24,100 bases of DNA, taken from CAYLPT01 sp964385645. Lineage in GTDB: Bacteria; Armatimonadota; Hebobacteria; Hebobacterales; Hebobacteraceae. The first letter of the stretch is position 1; each line of letters starts with the position of its first letter. Position numbers and translations under genes: made by a program. Positions 1-7,604 of the stretch are shown here, one piece after another. Location of the stretch: the NCBI GenBank assembly GCA_964385645.1, contig CAYLPT010000213.1, positions 1-24,100 of the forward strand, in the 5' to 3' direction. The notes beneath the pieces are model-generated. The model was given only the letters and a program-made list of their open reading frames with translations. It did not search any database and had not been told where the DNA came from.

Positions 1-771
1 CCGCTCCGCGGCAGCGATAGTTTGCTCGGTGAGGGAAAGCACGATGGACTCCTGGTACGCGGCCGCCAGCCGCGCCCGCTCCCGCTCGGACAGGCTGCGG
101 CCCTCCACCCGGCGGGCCAGCGCCGTCTTCACGCCGCTGAAGCTGAAGTCCAGCGAGCCGCCCAGCTGCGCCCGCGGCAGCGGCTCGACTCGGCCCTGCC
201 AAGAGTCGGCCAGCGCCGCCAGCCGCGGCCCGGCCGGATAGCCCAGCCCCAGCAGTCGCCCGCCCTTCTCGAACGCCTCCCCTGGCGCGTCATCCCGCGT
301 CCGACCCAGCACCTCGTACTTGCCATGCCCCCGCATCAGCACCAGGTGGCTGTGTCCCCCCGAGGCGATGAGCGCCAGCAGTGGAAGCGGCAGCGGCCCC
401 TCAATCGCCGCCGCGTAGATGTGCCCCTCCAGGTGATGGATGCCCGCGAGTGGCAGGTGCCTCGCCCGCGCCAGGCCCTTTGCGGTCGCCAGCCCCACCA
501 CCAGCGACCCGATGAGCCCGGGTCCATTCGTCACCGCGATCCCGTCGAGGTCCTCCCAGCCCACGCCCGCGCGGCCCATCGCCTCCTTGATGACCGGCAC
601 CATAGCCTCGATGTGCCGCCGAGAGGCAACCTCCGGTACGATGCCTCCGAAGTGCGCGTGCAGGTCGTCCTGAGACGCCACCACAGACGAAATGAGCTCC
701 ACCCCGCGCTTGTCCGGGCCGCGCGCCACGGCCGCCGCGGTCTCGTCACAGCTGGTCTCAATCCCCAGCAC
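1..771 (-). CDS. tsaD: tRNA N6-adenosine threonylcarbamoyltransferase TsaD (partial, 3' end outside window)
   Basis: TsaD transfers the threonylcarbamoyl group from threonylcarbamoyl-AMP to A37 of tRNAs that read ANN codons, working in the cytoplasm with TsaB and TsaE. The reverse strand encodes the family's hallmark stretches in order: LGIETSCDET at the N-terminus, the metal-binding HHLEGH, SGGHSHLVL, GEAFEKGGRLLGLGYPAGP and DFSFSGVKTA. About 257 codons are present; the family is usually near 340, so roughly 80 C-terminal residues, including the last metal-binding Asp region, lie beyond position 1. GTG at 771 is chosen because the Shine-Dalgarno GGAGG (779-783) is 7 nt away. GTG at 777 would match the family N-terminus slightly better but leaves only 1 nt to that GGAGG. 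The gene is divergent from the GH9 gene. The identification is secure; the start is uncertain by two codons. Confidence 0.95.
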   Translation of the reverse strand, partial: MLGIETSCDETAAAVARGPDKRGVELISSVVASQDDLHAHFGGIVPEVASRRHIEAMVPVIKEAMGRAGVGWEDLDGIAVTNGPGLIGSLVVGLATAKGLARARHLPLAGIHHLEGHIYAAAIEGPLPLPLLALIASGGHSHLVLMRGHGKYEVLGRTRDDAPGEAFEKGGRLLGLGYPAGPRLAALADSWQGRVEPLPRAQLGGSLDFSFSGVKTALARRVEGRSLSERERARLAAAYQESIVLSLTEQTIAAAER

Positions 772-809
772 GATCACGCCTCCGTGTTTCCAGCCGCACG
801 GGCGACGAA

Positions 810-828
810 CCTGCCCGCGACGGGCAGG
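810..828. other. Inverted repeat in the tsaD / GH9 divergent intergenic region
   Basis: CCTGCCCG and CGGGCAGG form a perfect 8-bp inverted repeat around a CGA centre. It lies in the 116-bp gap between two divergent genes, about 40 nt upstream of the tsaD start and 60 nt upstream of the GH9 start. It could be an operator for either gene or a hairpin in the tsaD leader. There is no T-run, so a terminator is unlikely. In such GC-rich DNA a chance repeat is possible, and no regulator is implicated. Confidence 0.35.
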
Positions 829-887
829 AGCGGCCGGCCGAGGGCAGAAGTGTCCCCGCCCTGAAGCCCGAAGGAGGTGGCATCCCC

Positions 888-3245
888 GTGCCCGCCCTGC
901 GCAGCGATACGGTGAACCTGTGCGGCCCGCAGGAGTCGCTGTGGCGGCTCGAGCCGGCCGGGGCGGATGGCGCGATTCACCGGCCCGGCCTGGGCGCGGG
1001 CTCGCCCCTGACCCTGACGCTCGCAGGCGCGGGGCGGTGGCGCTGCGCGCCGCGGCACGTCGAGCCCGAGCGCCCCTATGTGGTCGAGTGCGAGGCGCGG
1101 GGCGCGGCGCGCATCGGGCTGCTGTGGGTCCGGGAGGGCCGGCCCCTCGGGGGGGCCCAGCCCGCCGCGCCCGAGGTGTGGACCTCTCCCGACGGCACCC
1201 CACAGTCGGCGGCCCTCACCGGACTCGGCGAAGTCTGGTCGCCGGCGGTTCGGGCGAGCGATTGGCAGCGGCTGGCAGTGAGCGGCACCAGCCCCGGCGC
1301 GGCGAACCGCCTTCAGGTGGTCCTCGAGTCGCTGGGCGAGGGCGAGGTCGCCTTCGACCACCCCTACTGCGATGGGCTGGGCGCGGTCGAGGTCGAGATC
1401 GCCATGCCCCCGTGCTACCACCCCGCGAGCGCCAAGCAGGCGATGGTGATGGTGCGCGAGCCCGTCGCCGGGGGGACCTTCGAGGTGCTCGCGGGCGAAC
1501 GCGTCGCCTACTCCGGCGAGCTCACCCGCTGGGGCGAGTACCTCTGGGCGCGCGAGCACTGGCTGGCCGATCTCACCGCCCTTCGAGAGGAGGGCCGCTA
1601 TCGGCTCCGGGTCCGCCTCCCTGACGGCCGGCAGGCGATCTCGGGCGAGTTCGAGGTTGGCCGGCGCGTCTACCTCGACCTGTCCCACCTCACGCTCGGG
1701 TGGTACTACACCCAGCGCTGCGGCGTCGAGGTCCCGGGCTGGCACCCCGCCTGCCATCTTGACGACGCGCTGCTGGGCGAGAGCCGCAACCGGCCTCTCG
1801 GTCCCGGCGGGGAGTGGACCATCACCGGCGAGGCCGACCTGACCGGCGGCTGGCATGATGCGGGCGACAACCACAAGTACATCTGCTGGGCCTACCTCGC
1901 GCTGTGGGCCCTGGCGCGGCTGCATCGCGCCTCGCCCGAGGAGCGCCACAAGCTCGGCGATCCTCTACCCGACCCGCTCGCCGAGGCGGCCTGGGAGGCG
2001 CGCTTCCTGCTGAAGACCATGAGCGCCGACGGCCTCTTCCCCTTGGGGGTGATCTCGCGCTTCGGCTGGGTCAGCCGGCCCCTCCACGAGGAGACAGACA
2101 ACATCCGCGGCACCGGCGACGAGCGCGCCCTGCCCAGCCCGCACGAGCGCATCTGCGACCTCCCCACCTATGGCCCGGTGTTCACCTCCGCCCTCGTCTC
2201 CAGCTCCCTGGCCGACCTGGCGCTCGCCCTCCGCGGCTGGGATGACGAGCTCGCCGAGCACTGCCTCCGCGCCGCCATGACCACCTGGGACAAGCACCAC
2301 CGCGCCTCGCCCCCCGATCCCGAGTACCTGCGCTGGCATGCCGCCTTCGCCCTCCTCGACGCCTCCCTCTACCGCCACCAGCCCGGCCCCGAGCTGCGGC
2401 GCGACCTGGAGCAGAGGGTGGCGCGCATCATCGCCCAGCAGAAGCCCGAGGGCGTCTTCCCCTTCCCGAAGGAGTGCGCCGACTACCGGGAGCAGGTGCT
2501 GGGGCCGACCCGGGAGGAGCGGGCCACGCTGCCCGACCTGTCACCCCAGCGCGCCCGCTACACCATCTCGCACGAGCCCTGCGGAATTGACTACATCCCC
2601 GCTGCCTTCACCTACCTGCACGCGCTGCTGGACTACCTGGAGCTGTTCCCCGACTCGGCCCGGGCCGGGCCGGCCCGCCGCGCGCTGGGCCGTACCATGG
2701 ACCTCGCGCTATCCCTGTGCGAGCGCACGCCCTTCGGCCAGATGATGGAGTGGACCTTCGCCCCCGACCCGGTGAACTTCGTGCACATGTTCCACGGCTA
2801 CAACTGCGCGCTGCTATCCCTGGCCGCCGCCGCCTGCCGCGCGGCTGGCGAGCTGCGCCGCCCCGAGCTGCTGGAGCTGGCCGAGCGGCAGCTCCAGTGG
2901 GTCCTGGGGCGCAACCCGCGGGCCACCAGCCTGGTCGCAGGCGTCGGACACAAGCAGCTCGGGATCTACCACACCGGGCTGTCCCGCTACCCGGAGCACC
3001 GCACCGGCGAGCAGCCCGGCGGCGTGGTGAACGGCTTCGTCTCCATGGGCGCCCCGCGCTTCAGCTATGCCGGGCCCAGCTACCCTTGGGACTTCCCTTA
3101 CCTGGACCTGCGCTCCCCGTCCGAAGAGGCCGAGTGGCGGGGCGCGGACGCTGACTGGTGGACGAACGAGACCTGGGTCCCGAACTGCTCCTGGTTCATC
3201 CTTGCCGCCACCGCGCTCCACCAGGCGCTGGAGGAGCGCGGCTAG
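888..3245 (+). CDS. Glycoside hydrolase family 9 protein (endoglucanase/cellulase-like), no signal peptide
   Basis: GH9 enzymes are inverting hydrolases that cleave beta-1,4-glucans or related beta-linked oligosaccharides in an (alpha/alpha)6 barrel. The protein has 785 residues. An N-terminal beta-rich region (about 1-165) is followed by an immunoglobulin-like CelD_N-type domain (about 165-260). The junction YYTQRCGVEVPG with HPACH leads into the catalytic domain. GGWHDAGD supplies the paired catalytic aspartates D324 and D327, and NETWVPN near the C-terminus supplies the probable acid E761. LGRNP and the following GH-rich loop are also typical. GTG 888 follows the strong Shine-Dalgarno AAGGAGGT (871-878) at 9 nt. 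No signal peptide or lipobox is visible, which is unusual for a cellulase and suggests a cytoplasmic enzyme acting on imported oligosaccharides. The family is secure; the substrate is not determinable here. Confidence 0.9.
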   Translation: MPALRSDTVNLCGPQESLWRLEPAGADGAIHRPGLGAGSPLTLTLAGAGRWRCAPRHVEPERPYVVECEARGAARIGLLWVREGRPLGGAQPAAPEVWTSPDGTPQSAALTGLGEVWSPAVRASDWQRLAVSGTSPGAANRLQVVLESLGEGEVAFDHPYCDGLGAVEVEIAMPPCYHPASAKQAMVMVREPVAGGTFEVLAGERVAYSGELTRWGEYLWAREHWLADLTALREEGRYRLRVRLPDGRQAISGEFEVGRRVYLDLSHLTLGWYYTQRCGVEVPGWHPACHLDDALLGESRNRPLGPGGEWTITGEADLTGGWHDAGDNHKYICWAYLALWALARLHRASPEERHKLGDPLPDPLAEAAWEARFLLKTMSADGLFPLGVISRFGWVSRPLHEETDNIRGTGDERALPSPHERICDLPTYGPVFTSALVSSSLADLALALRGWDDELAEHCLRAAMTTWDKHHRASPPDPEYLRWHAAFALLDASLYRHQPGPELRRDLEQRVARIIAQQKPEGVFPFPKECADYREQVLGPTREERATLPDLSPQRARYTISHEPCGIDYIPAAFTYLHALLDYLELFPDSARAGPARRALGRTMDLALSLCERTPFGQMMEWTFAPDPVNFVHMFHGYNCALLSLAAAACRAAGELRRPELLELAERQLQWVLGRNPRATSLVAGVGHKQLGIYHTGLSRYPEHRTGEQPGGVVNGFVSMGAPRFSYAGPSYPWDFPYLDLRSPSEEAEWRGADADWWTNETWVPNCSWFILAATALHQALEERG

Positions 3246-3318
3246 CGGACCTTTCCGTTCGCGCCGTTGCCCCTGCGCAGGGCGGGCTCTCCGCAGCTGC
3301 GTGGCGGGGGCCCCGCGC

Positions 3319-3969
3319 CTACAGCGACGGCGCTGGCTCCGTCCAGGTGCGCAGGAAGCCGAGTCGCCAGCGCTCGTGGTTCAGGTGCACTGGCTTGAGC
3401 CCGAGCCTCGCTGCCATGCGCTCGGGCGCCGGGTCGCCCACCACCGCGCCCCCGTACAGGCGGGTGTAGCCCAGCCCCCTCATGTGGGCCCGGGAGAGCT
3501 TCTGAAGCTCGGTGTAGAGCCCCCGGCGCCGGAAGCGCGGCAGGGTCACGGAACCGTAGTGGACACACTCGCCCGGCCCCAGCCTCAGCCCGTGGGCCCG
3601 GGCTGCGTGCGAGTCAGCCTCCGTCGCCACCCACGCGTAGGAGCCGATCTTCCCCTCCACCTCCGCGACGAAGAACACCTGCCCGCGGTTAAGCCGCCAG
3701 TGGAACAGCCGGATCAACGAGGGCGGCAGTTCGTCCCTAAGGCGATCCACGTCCCCTGGCCCGCCCACTCTCGCCACCACCCCCGGCACCGGCTGATAGT
3801 CCGGCCAGGAGGCCAGCTCGGTCACGTGGACCAGGGTCACCTGGTGGGATGCCATCCGCCTCCCCAGCCGCACCCAGGCGCTGCGCAGCACCCGCCACAG
3901 ACCGCGGGGCAGCCCGGCGCGGCGGATCTGCCAGGTGAGATCACACAGCGGCAGGACCCGCTCTCTCAT
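3319..3969 (-). CDS. GNAT-family N-acetyltransferase
   Basis: GNAT enzymes move an acyl group from acyl-CoA to an amine. The 216-residue product has the acetyl-CoA-binding motif A region, where a strand (VHYGSVTL) precedes the pyrophosphate-binding loop RFRRRGLYTEL. The usual helix and C-terminal strand follow (GDPAPERMAARLGLKPVHL), spanning roughly residues 60-195. The N-terminal 50 residues are basic and not recognised. The start is ATG at 3969, with AGAGGGG 7 nt upstream on the reverse strand; the frame is open further upstream but loses family character. The gene is convergent with the GH9 gene (73 bp between stops) and divergent from the BKACE gene (129 bp). Substrate unknown. Confidence 0.8.
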   Translation of the reverse strand: MRERVLPLCDLTWQIRRAGLPRGLWRVLRSAWVRLGRRMASHQVTLVHVTELASWPDYQPVPGVVARVGGPGDVDRLRDELPPSLIRLFHWRLNRGQVFFVAEVEGKIGSYAWVATEADSHAARAHGLRLGPGECVHYGSVTLPRFRRRGLYTELQKLSRAHMRGLGYTRLYGGAVVGDPAPERMAARLGLKPVHLNHERWRLGFLRTWTEPAPSL

Positions 3970-4078
3970 GCCGCCGCCCCTCTGGCCATCTGCGAGACCA
4001 CAGCCACCCGCCGCAGGCACGCATCTTGCGTCACGAAAGGACGGGGAGGCCGCGGCTCCGTTGTCCCGCCGCTGGCCA

Positions 4079-4094
4079 CGGCTCCCTGGAGCCG
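4079..4094 (+). other. Short hairpin covering the Shine-Dalgarno of the BKACE gene
   Basis: CGGCTCC-CT-GGAGCCG is a perfect 7-bp inverted repeat with a minimal centre, ending 4 nt before the GTG start at 4099. Its right arm contains GGAG, the only plausible ribosome-binding site for that gene. If it folds in the mRNA it would hide the site and could modulate translation. Chance is possible at this GC content. Confidence 0.3.
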
Positions 4095-4098
4095 ACCC

Positions 4099-4983
4099 GT
4101 GCAAGAGCCGGAGCCGACCCGACAGCCGAAGCTCATCATAAACGCCGCCCTCACCGGGATGGTCCCCACCAGGGATATGTGCCCGGACCTCCCCATCACG
4201 CCGGAGGAGATCGCGGCCGACGTCGCCGCCGTCCGCCAGGCCGGCGCCTGCATCGTCCACCTCCATGCCCGGGATGCCGAAGGCCGGCCCAGCCACGACA
4301 CTCACCTGTACGCGGACATTCTCGCCGCCGTGCGCGCCTCCTGCCCTGACATCATCGTCTGCGTCACCACCAGCGGACGCCAGGTCCAGGACCTCGACCT
4401 GCGCGCCGCCGCCCTCAACGTGCCCGAGGAGCTCCGCCCGGACATGGCCAGTCTCACCCTCGGCTCGCTCAACTTCCCCAGGCAGGCGAGCGTGAACAGC
4501 CCGGAGACCATCGCCGAGCTGGCGCGCCGGATCTCCGACCGCGGCATCAAGCCCGAGCTGGAGATCTTCGAGCCCGGCATGGCGAACCTCGCCCGCTATC
4601 TCCTCGACAAGGGCGTGCTGGAGCCGCCCGTCTACGCCAACCTGCTGCTGGGCTCCCTCGGCACCATCCCCGGGGACGCGCGCGACCTCGCCTACCTGGT
4701 GAGCCTGCTACCCGAGGGCGTCGTCTGGGCGGCCGCCGGGATCGGCCGCTACCAGCTCAAGATCAACGCCCTCGCCATCGCCATGGGCGGCCACGTGCGC
4801 ACCGGCCTCGAGGACAACCCCTACCTCGACTGGCACACTCGCACCCCCGCCTCCAACCGCCAGCTCGTCGCCCGGGTGGCCAGCCTCGCCGAGCTGCTGG
4901 GCCGGGAGTTGGCCAGCCCCGAGGAGGTGCGCGCCCTACTCGCCCTGCCGAGCCGGCTCCCCGCCACTGCCCCTGTCTCGTAG
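4099..4983 (+). CDS. Beta-keto acid cleavage enzyme family protein (BKACE, DUF849)
   Basis: BKACE enzymes, whose founding member is 3-keto-5-aminohexanoate cleavage enzyme (Kce) of lysine fermentation, are zinc-dependent. They condense a beta-keto acid with acetyl-CoA to give acetoacetate and a new CoA ester. The 294-residue protein has the N-terminal IINAALTG strand, the zinc ligands in VHLHARD (H54 and H56) and the late GLEDN motif giving the third acidic ligand (E238), all at family-typical positions and overall length. GTG 4099 was chosen because CTGGAG lies 8 nt upstream and no nearer in-frame ATG or GTG precedes the conserved core. No partner genes of lysine fermentation are adjacent, so the keto-acid substrate cannot be assigned; the family covers several specificities. 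Confidence 0.88.
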   Translation: MQEPEPTRQPKLIINAALTGMVPTRDMCPDLPITPEEIAADVAAVRQAGACIVHLHARDAEGRPSHDTHLYADILAAVRASCPDIIVCVTTSGRQVQDLDLRAAALNVPEELRPDMASLTLGSLNFPRQASVNSPETIAELARRISDRGIKPELEIFEPGMANLARYLLDKGVLEPPVYANLLLGSLGTIPGDARDLAYLVSLLPEGVVWAAAGIGRYQLKINALAIAMGGHVRTGLEDNPYLDWHTRTPASNRQLVARVASLAELLGRELASPEEVRALLALPSRLPATAPVS

Positions 4984-5016
4984 TGGGCGTCCCCTCCTGC
5001 CTCCCGCGGTCCCACC

Positions 5017-5045
5017 TTGTTTGTGCGGCCGAAATCGGCTAGAAT
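5017..5045 (+). promoter_or_regulatory. Sigma70-type promoter upstream of the TPR protein gene
   Basis: TTGTTT (5017-5022) and TAGAAT (5040-5045) are separated by exactly 17 nt, with the -10 box 34 nt before the ATG at 5080. The same TAGAAT box is used at the dnaK promoter in this window, which supports the call. The spacer contains GCCGA-AA-TCGGC (5028-5039), a short perfect inverted repeat touching the -10 box that could be an operator. This promoter probably serves the long gene run down to 13971. Confidence 0.65.
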
Positions 5046-5079
5046 GCGGACACGCTAAGATCCGCGGGGGTGACCCACC

Positions 5080-5673
5080 ATGAGAGCAACCATCGCGCTG
5101 GCCGCGCTGCTGCTGCTCGCCGTGCCTGCCGGGGCCGGCGCGCAGGGCCAGGCGGAGCCGGTGTCGGCCCAGGAGGCCGAGTCGGTGATCGTTGAGGCGC
5201 GTGACTTCATCGCCAATCTGCTCTGGGAGGCCACTGAGGAGTACTGGCACGTGGGCCGCTGGGATGAGTGCATCCGGCTGTGCAAGCAGGCCATCCAGGT
5301 GGACCCGCACTTCGTCGAGGCCTACACGAGCGCGGCCTGGATGCTGTGGAACCTGGAGCGGGACGAGGAGGCGGTCGCCATCTTCGAGGCCGGCATCGAG
5401 GCCAACCCCGAGCGGTGGGAGATCCACCACGAGTTCGGCATGTACTACTGGCAGCGCCAGAACCTCGAGCCCGCCCTCGAGCAGTTTCGCCAGTCGGTCG
5501 CCCGGGGCGCGCCCATGCACCACCAGCACATGCTGCCCAATGTCCTCGAGCGGCTGGGCCGCAGCCGCGAGGCGCTCGCAGAGTGGCGGGCCATCCTCGA
5601 GCGATTCCCCGACAACCCCGTCGCCCGCCGGCGCATCGAGGCCCTCGAGGCCGAGGCGGGCATCCCTATCTGA
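5080..5673 (+). CDS. Secreted or periplasmic tetratricopeptide-repeat protein
   Basis: The 197-residue protein begins with a clear signal peptide: a basic start, a hydrophobic core LAALLLLAV, and an AGA-like cleavage region around residue 21. From about residue 48 onward it is made of roughly four TPR-type helical pairs, seen as repeats ending in AIQVDP, GIEANP, an ALEQF pair and ILERFPDNP. TPRs mediate protein-protein contacts, so this is likely a scaffold on the outer side of the cytoplasmic membrane; no enzymatic domain is present. ATG 5080 follows a GGGGGTGA sequence at about 7 nt. It is the first gene after a good promoter and lies 38 bp before the lpd-like gene. The precise role is unknown. 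Confidence 0.8.
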   Translation: MRATIALAALLLLAVPAGAGAQGQAEPVSAQEAESVIVEARDFIANLLWEATEEYWHVGRWDECIRLCKQAIQVDPHFVEAYTSAAWMLWNLERDEEAVAIFEAGIEANPERWEIHHEFGMYYWQRQNLEPALEQFRQSVARGAPMHHQHMLPNVLERLGRSREALAEWRAILERFPDNPVARRRIEALEAEAGIPI

Positions 5674-5711
5674 CGCCTCCCTCGCCATCCTGCACAGCGG
5701 AGCACCCACCT

Positions 5712-7091
5712 GTGACACACGTGGTGGTCCTCGGCGGCGGCCCTGCCGGTTATGTGGCGGCCGTGAGGGGCCGACAACTTGGCGCCGAAGTCACGCTCGT
5801 CGAGATGGACCGCCTCGGCGGCGTCTGCCTCCACCGCGGCTGCATCCCCAGCAAGGTCCTGCTCAGGTCGGCCGAGCTGGCCCGCCTGGCGCCGGGGCTG
5901 GATGAATTCGGCGTCCGCGCCGACTACCGGGGCTTCGACTGGCCGCAAGCCCTTCGCCGCAAGGAGCGCATCGTCGCCCAACTCGCCCAGGCCATCGAGC
6001 AGCTCCTGGCGCGCCGAGGCGTCACCGTCATACAGGGCCGCGGGAGGCTGCTGGAGCCCCGGGTGGTCGAGGTAGAGACCCACCGCGGGGTGGAGGTCCT
6101 CCGCGCCGACCGGGTGCTGCTGTGCCCGGGATCATCGCCCGCGCCCCTCCCCGTCCCCGGCGGAGACGCCGCCGGCCTCCTCACCAGCGACGAGCTGCTG
6201 GCCCGCGAGGAGCCGCCGGAGAGCATCATCATCATCGGCGGCGGCTACATCGGGGCCGAGTTCGCCGACCTCCTCAACGCCGTCGGGGTTCGGGTCACTG
6301 TCATCGAGATGCTCCCCCGCCTGCTCCCACAGGCCGACGAGGAGGTGTCCACCGAGGTCGCCCGCGCCTTCCGCAGGCGGCGGATCGAAGTCTTCACCGG
6401 CGCCCGGGTGACCGGGATCGCGCCCTCCGACGGCGGCTGGACGGTCCACTTGCGGCAGGGGGACAAGGAGCGGACTGCCCAGGCGGCGGCCGTGCTGGTC
6501 GCGGTGGGCAGGACGCCGAACACCCGCGGCCTGGGCCTCGAGGAGGCGGGCATCGCGCTCGAGCGAGGCCGCGTCGTCGCCAACGAGCGGCTGGAGACCA
6601 GCGCGGAGGGCGTGTACGCCTGCGGGGACGTCCTGGGGCGGATCATGCTCGCGCACGTCGCCTCCGCGGAGGGCAAGGTGGCCATCGCAAACGCCCTGGG
6701 CGCCGACCTTCAGATAGACTACCGCGCCATACCCTCCGCCATCTTCACCCACCCGGAGGTCGGCTCGGTCGGCCTCACCGAGGAGCAGGCGCGGGCCGAT
6801 GGGCGGGAGGTGAAGGTGGGCCGGTTCTCCTTCCGGGGGGTCGGCAAGGCGCTCGCGGAGGGCGACCGGGACGGGCTGGTGAAGATCGTGTCCGATGCGC
6901 GCACCGGCGAAGTGCTGGGGGGCCACATCGTCGGCCTCCACGCAACCGAGATGGTCCACGAGCTGGCCCTCGCCATCCACCTGCGGGCCCGGGCCGAGGA
7001 CATCGCCGAGCTGGTGCACGCCCACCCGTCGCTCAGTGAGCCCATCATGGAGGCGGCCGAGGACGTGCTCGGCCGCGCCATCCACAAGTAG
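5712..7091 (+). CDS. lpdA: Dihydrolipoyl dehydrogenase (E3)
   Basis: This flavoprotein reoxidises dihydrolipoamide with NAD+ in the pyruvate and 2-oxoacid dehydrogenase complexes and the glycine cleavage system. The 459-residue product has the N-terminal FAD fold (VVLGGGPAGYVAA), the redox disulfide in GGVCLHRGCIPSK (C39 and C44), the NAD-binding IIIGGGYIGAEFA, the second FAD motif GVYACGD, and the interface catalytic pair H438 and E443 in HAHPSLSEP. All key residues are present and the length is normal. GTG 5712 has GGAG 9 nt upstream. No E1, E2 or lipoyl-domain gene is adjacent, so the partner complex must be encoded elsewhere. A related pyridine nucleotide-disulfide oxidoreductase is a less likely alternative given the HP...E motif. 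Confidence 0.93.
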   Translation: MTHVVVLGGGPAGYVAAVRGRQLGAEVTLVEMDRLGGVCLHRGCIPSKVLLRSAELARLAPGLDEFGVRADYRGFDWPQALRRKERIVAQLAQAIEQLLARRGVTVIQGRGRLLEPRVVEVETHRGVEVLRADRVLLCPGSSPAPLPVPGGDAAGLLTSDELLAREEPPESIIIIGGGYIGAEFADLLNAVGVRVTVIEMLPRLLPQADEEVSTEVARAFRRRRIEVFTGARVTGIAPSDGGWTVHLRQGDKERTAQAAAVLVAVGRTPNTRGLGLEEAGIALERGRVVANERLETSAEGVYACGDVLGRIMLAHVASAEGKVAIANALGADLQIDYRAIPSAIFTHPEVGSVGLTEEQARADGREVKVGRFSFRGVGKALAEGDRDGLVKIVSDARTGEVLGGHIVGLHATEMVHELALAIHLRARAEDIAELVHAHPSLSEPIMEAAEDVLGRAIHK

Positions 7092-7104
7092 GAGGAAGGG
7101 GGAC

Positions 7105-7584
7105 ATGGAGGAGATCCTGGAGCTGCTGGCCCAAGAGGCGCGGCTGACGCCCGCCCAGATCGCAGAGCGCACCGGCCGGCCTGAGGCCGAGGTCGAGGCC
7201 GCTATCCGCAAGCTCGAGGCCGACGGCGTCATCCGCCGCTACAAGGCGGTCATAGACTGGAGCAAGGCGGGGGTCGAGCACGTCTTCGGCTTCATCGAGG
7301 TGCGGGTCTCGCCCCAGCGGGGGGTGGGCTTCGACGCGGTCGCCGAGCGCATCATGGGCTTCCCGGAGGTGCACTCGCTGTATCTCATGTCCGGAACCTA
7401 CGACCTCCTCGTGGTCGTCCAGGGCGCCACCATGCGGGACGTCGCCTTCTTCGTCGCCGAGAAGCTCGCCCCGCTCGAACACGTGCTCAGCACCACCACC
7501 CACTTCGTGCTCAAGCGCTACAAGGTGGACGGCGACCCCATGGAGGGCCGCGCCGAGCCCAAGCGCCTGCCGGTGACCCCCTAG
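7105..7584 (+). CDS. Lrp/AsnC-family transcriptional regulator
   Basis: The 159-residue protein has an N-terminal winged helix-turn-helix (LTPAQIAERTGRPEAEVEAAIRKLEADGVIRRYKAVID, described here by its ends: residues about 14-50). A ligand-binding RAM/AsnC_trans_reg domain follows, with the typical VHSLYLMSGTYDLLVVV strand pair. Such proteins form octamers that respond to amino acids. ATG 7105 follows the strong GGAGGAAGGGGG (7091-7102) that begins on the last base of the upstream stop codon. It lies 13 bp after lpdA and 20 bp before an aminotransferase gene, which suggests it senses an amino acid related to that enzyme and may regulate its own operon. The ligand is unknown. Confidence 0.9.
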   Translation: MEEILELLAQEARLTPAQIAERTGRPEAEVEAAIRKLEADGVIRRYKAVIDWSKAGVEHVFGFIEVRVSPQRGVGFDAVAERIMGFPEVHSLYLMSGTYDLLVVVQGATMRDVAFFVAEKLAPLEHVLSTTTHFVLKRYKVDGDPMEGRAEPKRLPVTP

Positions 7585-7604
7585 CCCGACGGAGGCCAGC
7601 CCCG

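Noticed and set aside
3246..3318. Terminator between the convergent GH9 and GNAT genes
   Set aside because: Only short GC palindromes (such as CCCTGCGCAGGG) without a T-run; not distinguishable from base composition.
3067..4098. Upstream extension of the BKACE reading frame
   Set aside because: It overlaps the GH9 and GNAT genes, has no family similarity, and the conserved core begins just after GTG 4099, which has its own ribosome-binding site.
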